From an uncultured Lachnospiraceae bacterium (lineage in GTDB: Bacteria > Bacillota > Clostridia > Lachnospirales > Lachnospiraceae): a stretch of 7,313 nucleotides of DNA. Shown here one piece after another: positions 6,641 to 7,313 of this stretch. The notes below the pieces were generated by a model. That model was not told the origin of the DNA. It did not search any database and saw nothing but the letters and a program-made list of their open reading frames with translations. The DNA lies in assembly GCA_910583965.1 (NCBI GenBank), contig CAJUAE010000140.1:1-7313 (forward strand). Reading direction: 5' to 3'. The first letter of the stretch is position 1; each line of letters starts with the position of its first letter. The position numbers were made by a program, and so were the translations under genes.

Positions 6641-7302
6641 AGTGTTTCACCTCCTAGATGATTTGATGGCGGCTCACAATTCTGTTCTTTTTCGTCTGTA
6701 AAATGAAAAGAGGCGAGCATTTCCTGCGCAATTGATTGATAACGCTCCATATTCTGATAATTAAAATTAATAAATCCCATCAGAACCCTTCCATCAACAG
6801 ATGCAAAATACATTAGATTATAGATTGCCTCCGTAATAGTATGCGATATCATTTCAATGCTGGATATGATATGCTTTTCTGTGCTACGCATATCTTCCGA
6901 TAAAATCCTGACTTTAGGACCCATTCGTTCAAGTGCAATCCGAACCACTTTTGGAAAATCTCCCATGTATTCCTCAGGCACTTCATGTCGTGTGTAAGTA
7001 TACCCTGTAGCAAGGTCAAGATAACTATTCATATATACTTTGTCTGGCTTATTTCCAAGTGGATATGACATTGCTATCTCTTGTGGAGACAACTCTGTAA
7101 AATCCTCTGGCATCCATATCGCCACTTTGTCGTCAAGAAATGTACGTTCCGAAAATGCAGTTGGTACCATATTTATCATAATCGTTCCGTCAAATATAGA
7201 TTGTGTTTTTTCTTCCGCAATATTTTCTTCTGAAAATCGTTCTCTTTCAAATTCTTCCTGTATCTCTCGTCTTCTTAACAGTTCCTCATCCATCTGTGCC
7301 AT
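6637..7302 (-). CDS. DcrB/DUF1795-like protein, candidate effector chaperone
   Basis: A 221-aa protein without signal peptide or membrane segment. Residues about 5-35 are a charged helix (ELLRRREIQEEFERERF). Residues about 54-202 match the pattern of the DcrB/DUF1795 (PsbP/Mog1-like) fold: FLDDKVAIWMPEDFTEL at 55-71, an SYPLGNKPDKVYMN segment at 79-92, and a C-terminal EAIYNLMYF ... GRVLMGFINF ... IAQEMLASFHF run. In T6SS, Eag chaperones with this fold hold Rhs effectors before loading; those are about 145 aa, so this one is longer at both ends. Its position before a spike gene and in the same operon as an Rhs protein suggests a similar task, but Eag proteins bind hydrophobic N-terminal segments, and none is visible in the fusion protein here. 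Start: GGAGG lies 6 bases before ATG 7302; a second in-frame ATG three codons in is less well spaced. Fold assignment is by eye. Confidence 0.85.
   Translation of the reverse strand: MAQMDEELLRRREIQEEFERERFSEENIAEEKTQSIFDGTIMINMVPTAFSERTFLDDKVAIWMPEDFTELSPQEIAMSYPLGNKPDKVYMNSYLDLATGYTYTRHEVPEEYMGDFPKVVRIALERMGPKVRILSEDMRSTEKHIISSIEMISHTITEAIYNLMYFASVDGRVLMGFINFNYQNMERYQSIAQEMLASFHFTDEKEQNCEPPSNHLGGETL
6648..6655 (-). promoter_or_regulatory. Ribosome binding site of the plain spike gene
   Basis: AGGAGGTG on the minus strand, core 9 bases before ATG 6640. It is embedded in the last codons of the DcrB-like gene, where it encodes part of the LGGE tail. With the ATGA overlap it supports coupled translation. 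Confidence 0.8.
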
Positions 7303-7308
7303 CGTTTT

Positions 7309-7313
7309 CCTCC
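7309..7313 (-). promoter_or_regulatory. Ribosome binding site of the DcrB-like gene
   Basis: GGAGG on the minus strand ends 6 bases before ATG 7302 and touches the window edge. No promoter is visible, so the operon probably continues upstream beyond base 7313. Confidence 0.7.

Overview
The window reads as part of one tightly packed, leftward (minus-strand) operon from a low-GC Gram-positive bacterium, most likely a gut-type Clostridia such as Lachnospiraceae. The grounds are AT-rich coding sequence, strong AGGAGG-type ribosome binding sites before every gene, and the type of gene content. The taxonomic call is inference; no rRNA or housekeeping marker is present.

In transcription order, right to left: (1) 7302-6637, a 221-aa protein resembling the DcrB/DUF1795 (PsbP/Mog1-like) fold, the fold of Eag-type effector chaperones; (2) 6640-5222, a 472-aa VgrG-like spike protein with a gp27-like hub, a gp5-like OB fold and a C-terminal beta-prism; (3) 5212-4127, a 361-aa protein with a helical N-terminal half and a cysteine-rich pentapeptide-repeat C-terminal half; (4) 4140-3610, a 176-aa soluble protein that may be related to the Imm11/DUF1629 group; (5) 3613 to beyond base 1, a very large protein open for all 1204 visible codons. 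It starts with a second VgrG-like spike module, continues through a long linker into a DUF6531-type Rhs start and about fifteen YD repeats, and leaves the window before its C-terminus.

The genes overlap by 4 to 14 bases or are 9 bases apart, so translation is probably coupled. No stretch above 300 bases lacks a gene, and I see no promoter, terminator, RNA gene, mobile element or CRISPR array. Long plus-strand open frames here are antisense shadows.

Working model (inference): this is a spike-and-cargo module of a contractile injection apparatus (phage-tail-like, eCIS-like or T6SS-like) in a Gram-positive. One spike is plain and the other carries an Rhs cage as a covalent cargo. Three small soluble proteins (DcrB-like, pentapeptide, Imm11-like) are candidates for loading chaperones, adaptors or immunity. 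The layout parallels the chaperone-VgrG-adaptor-Rhs loci of proteobacterial T6SS, but here spike and Rhs are one chain and no PAAR tip is visible. Sheath, tube, baseplate and ATPase genes, and the toxin tip of the Rhs protein, are not in the window.
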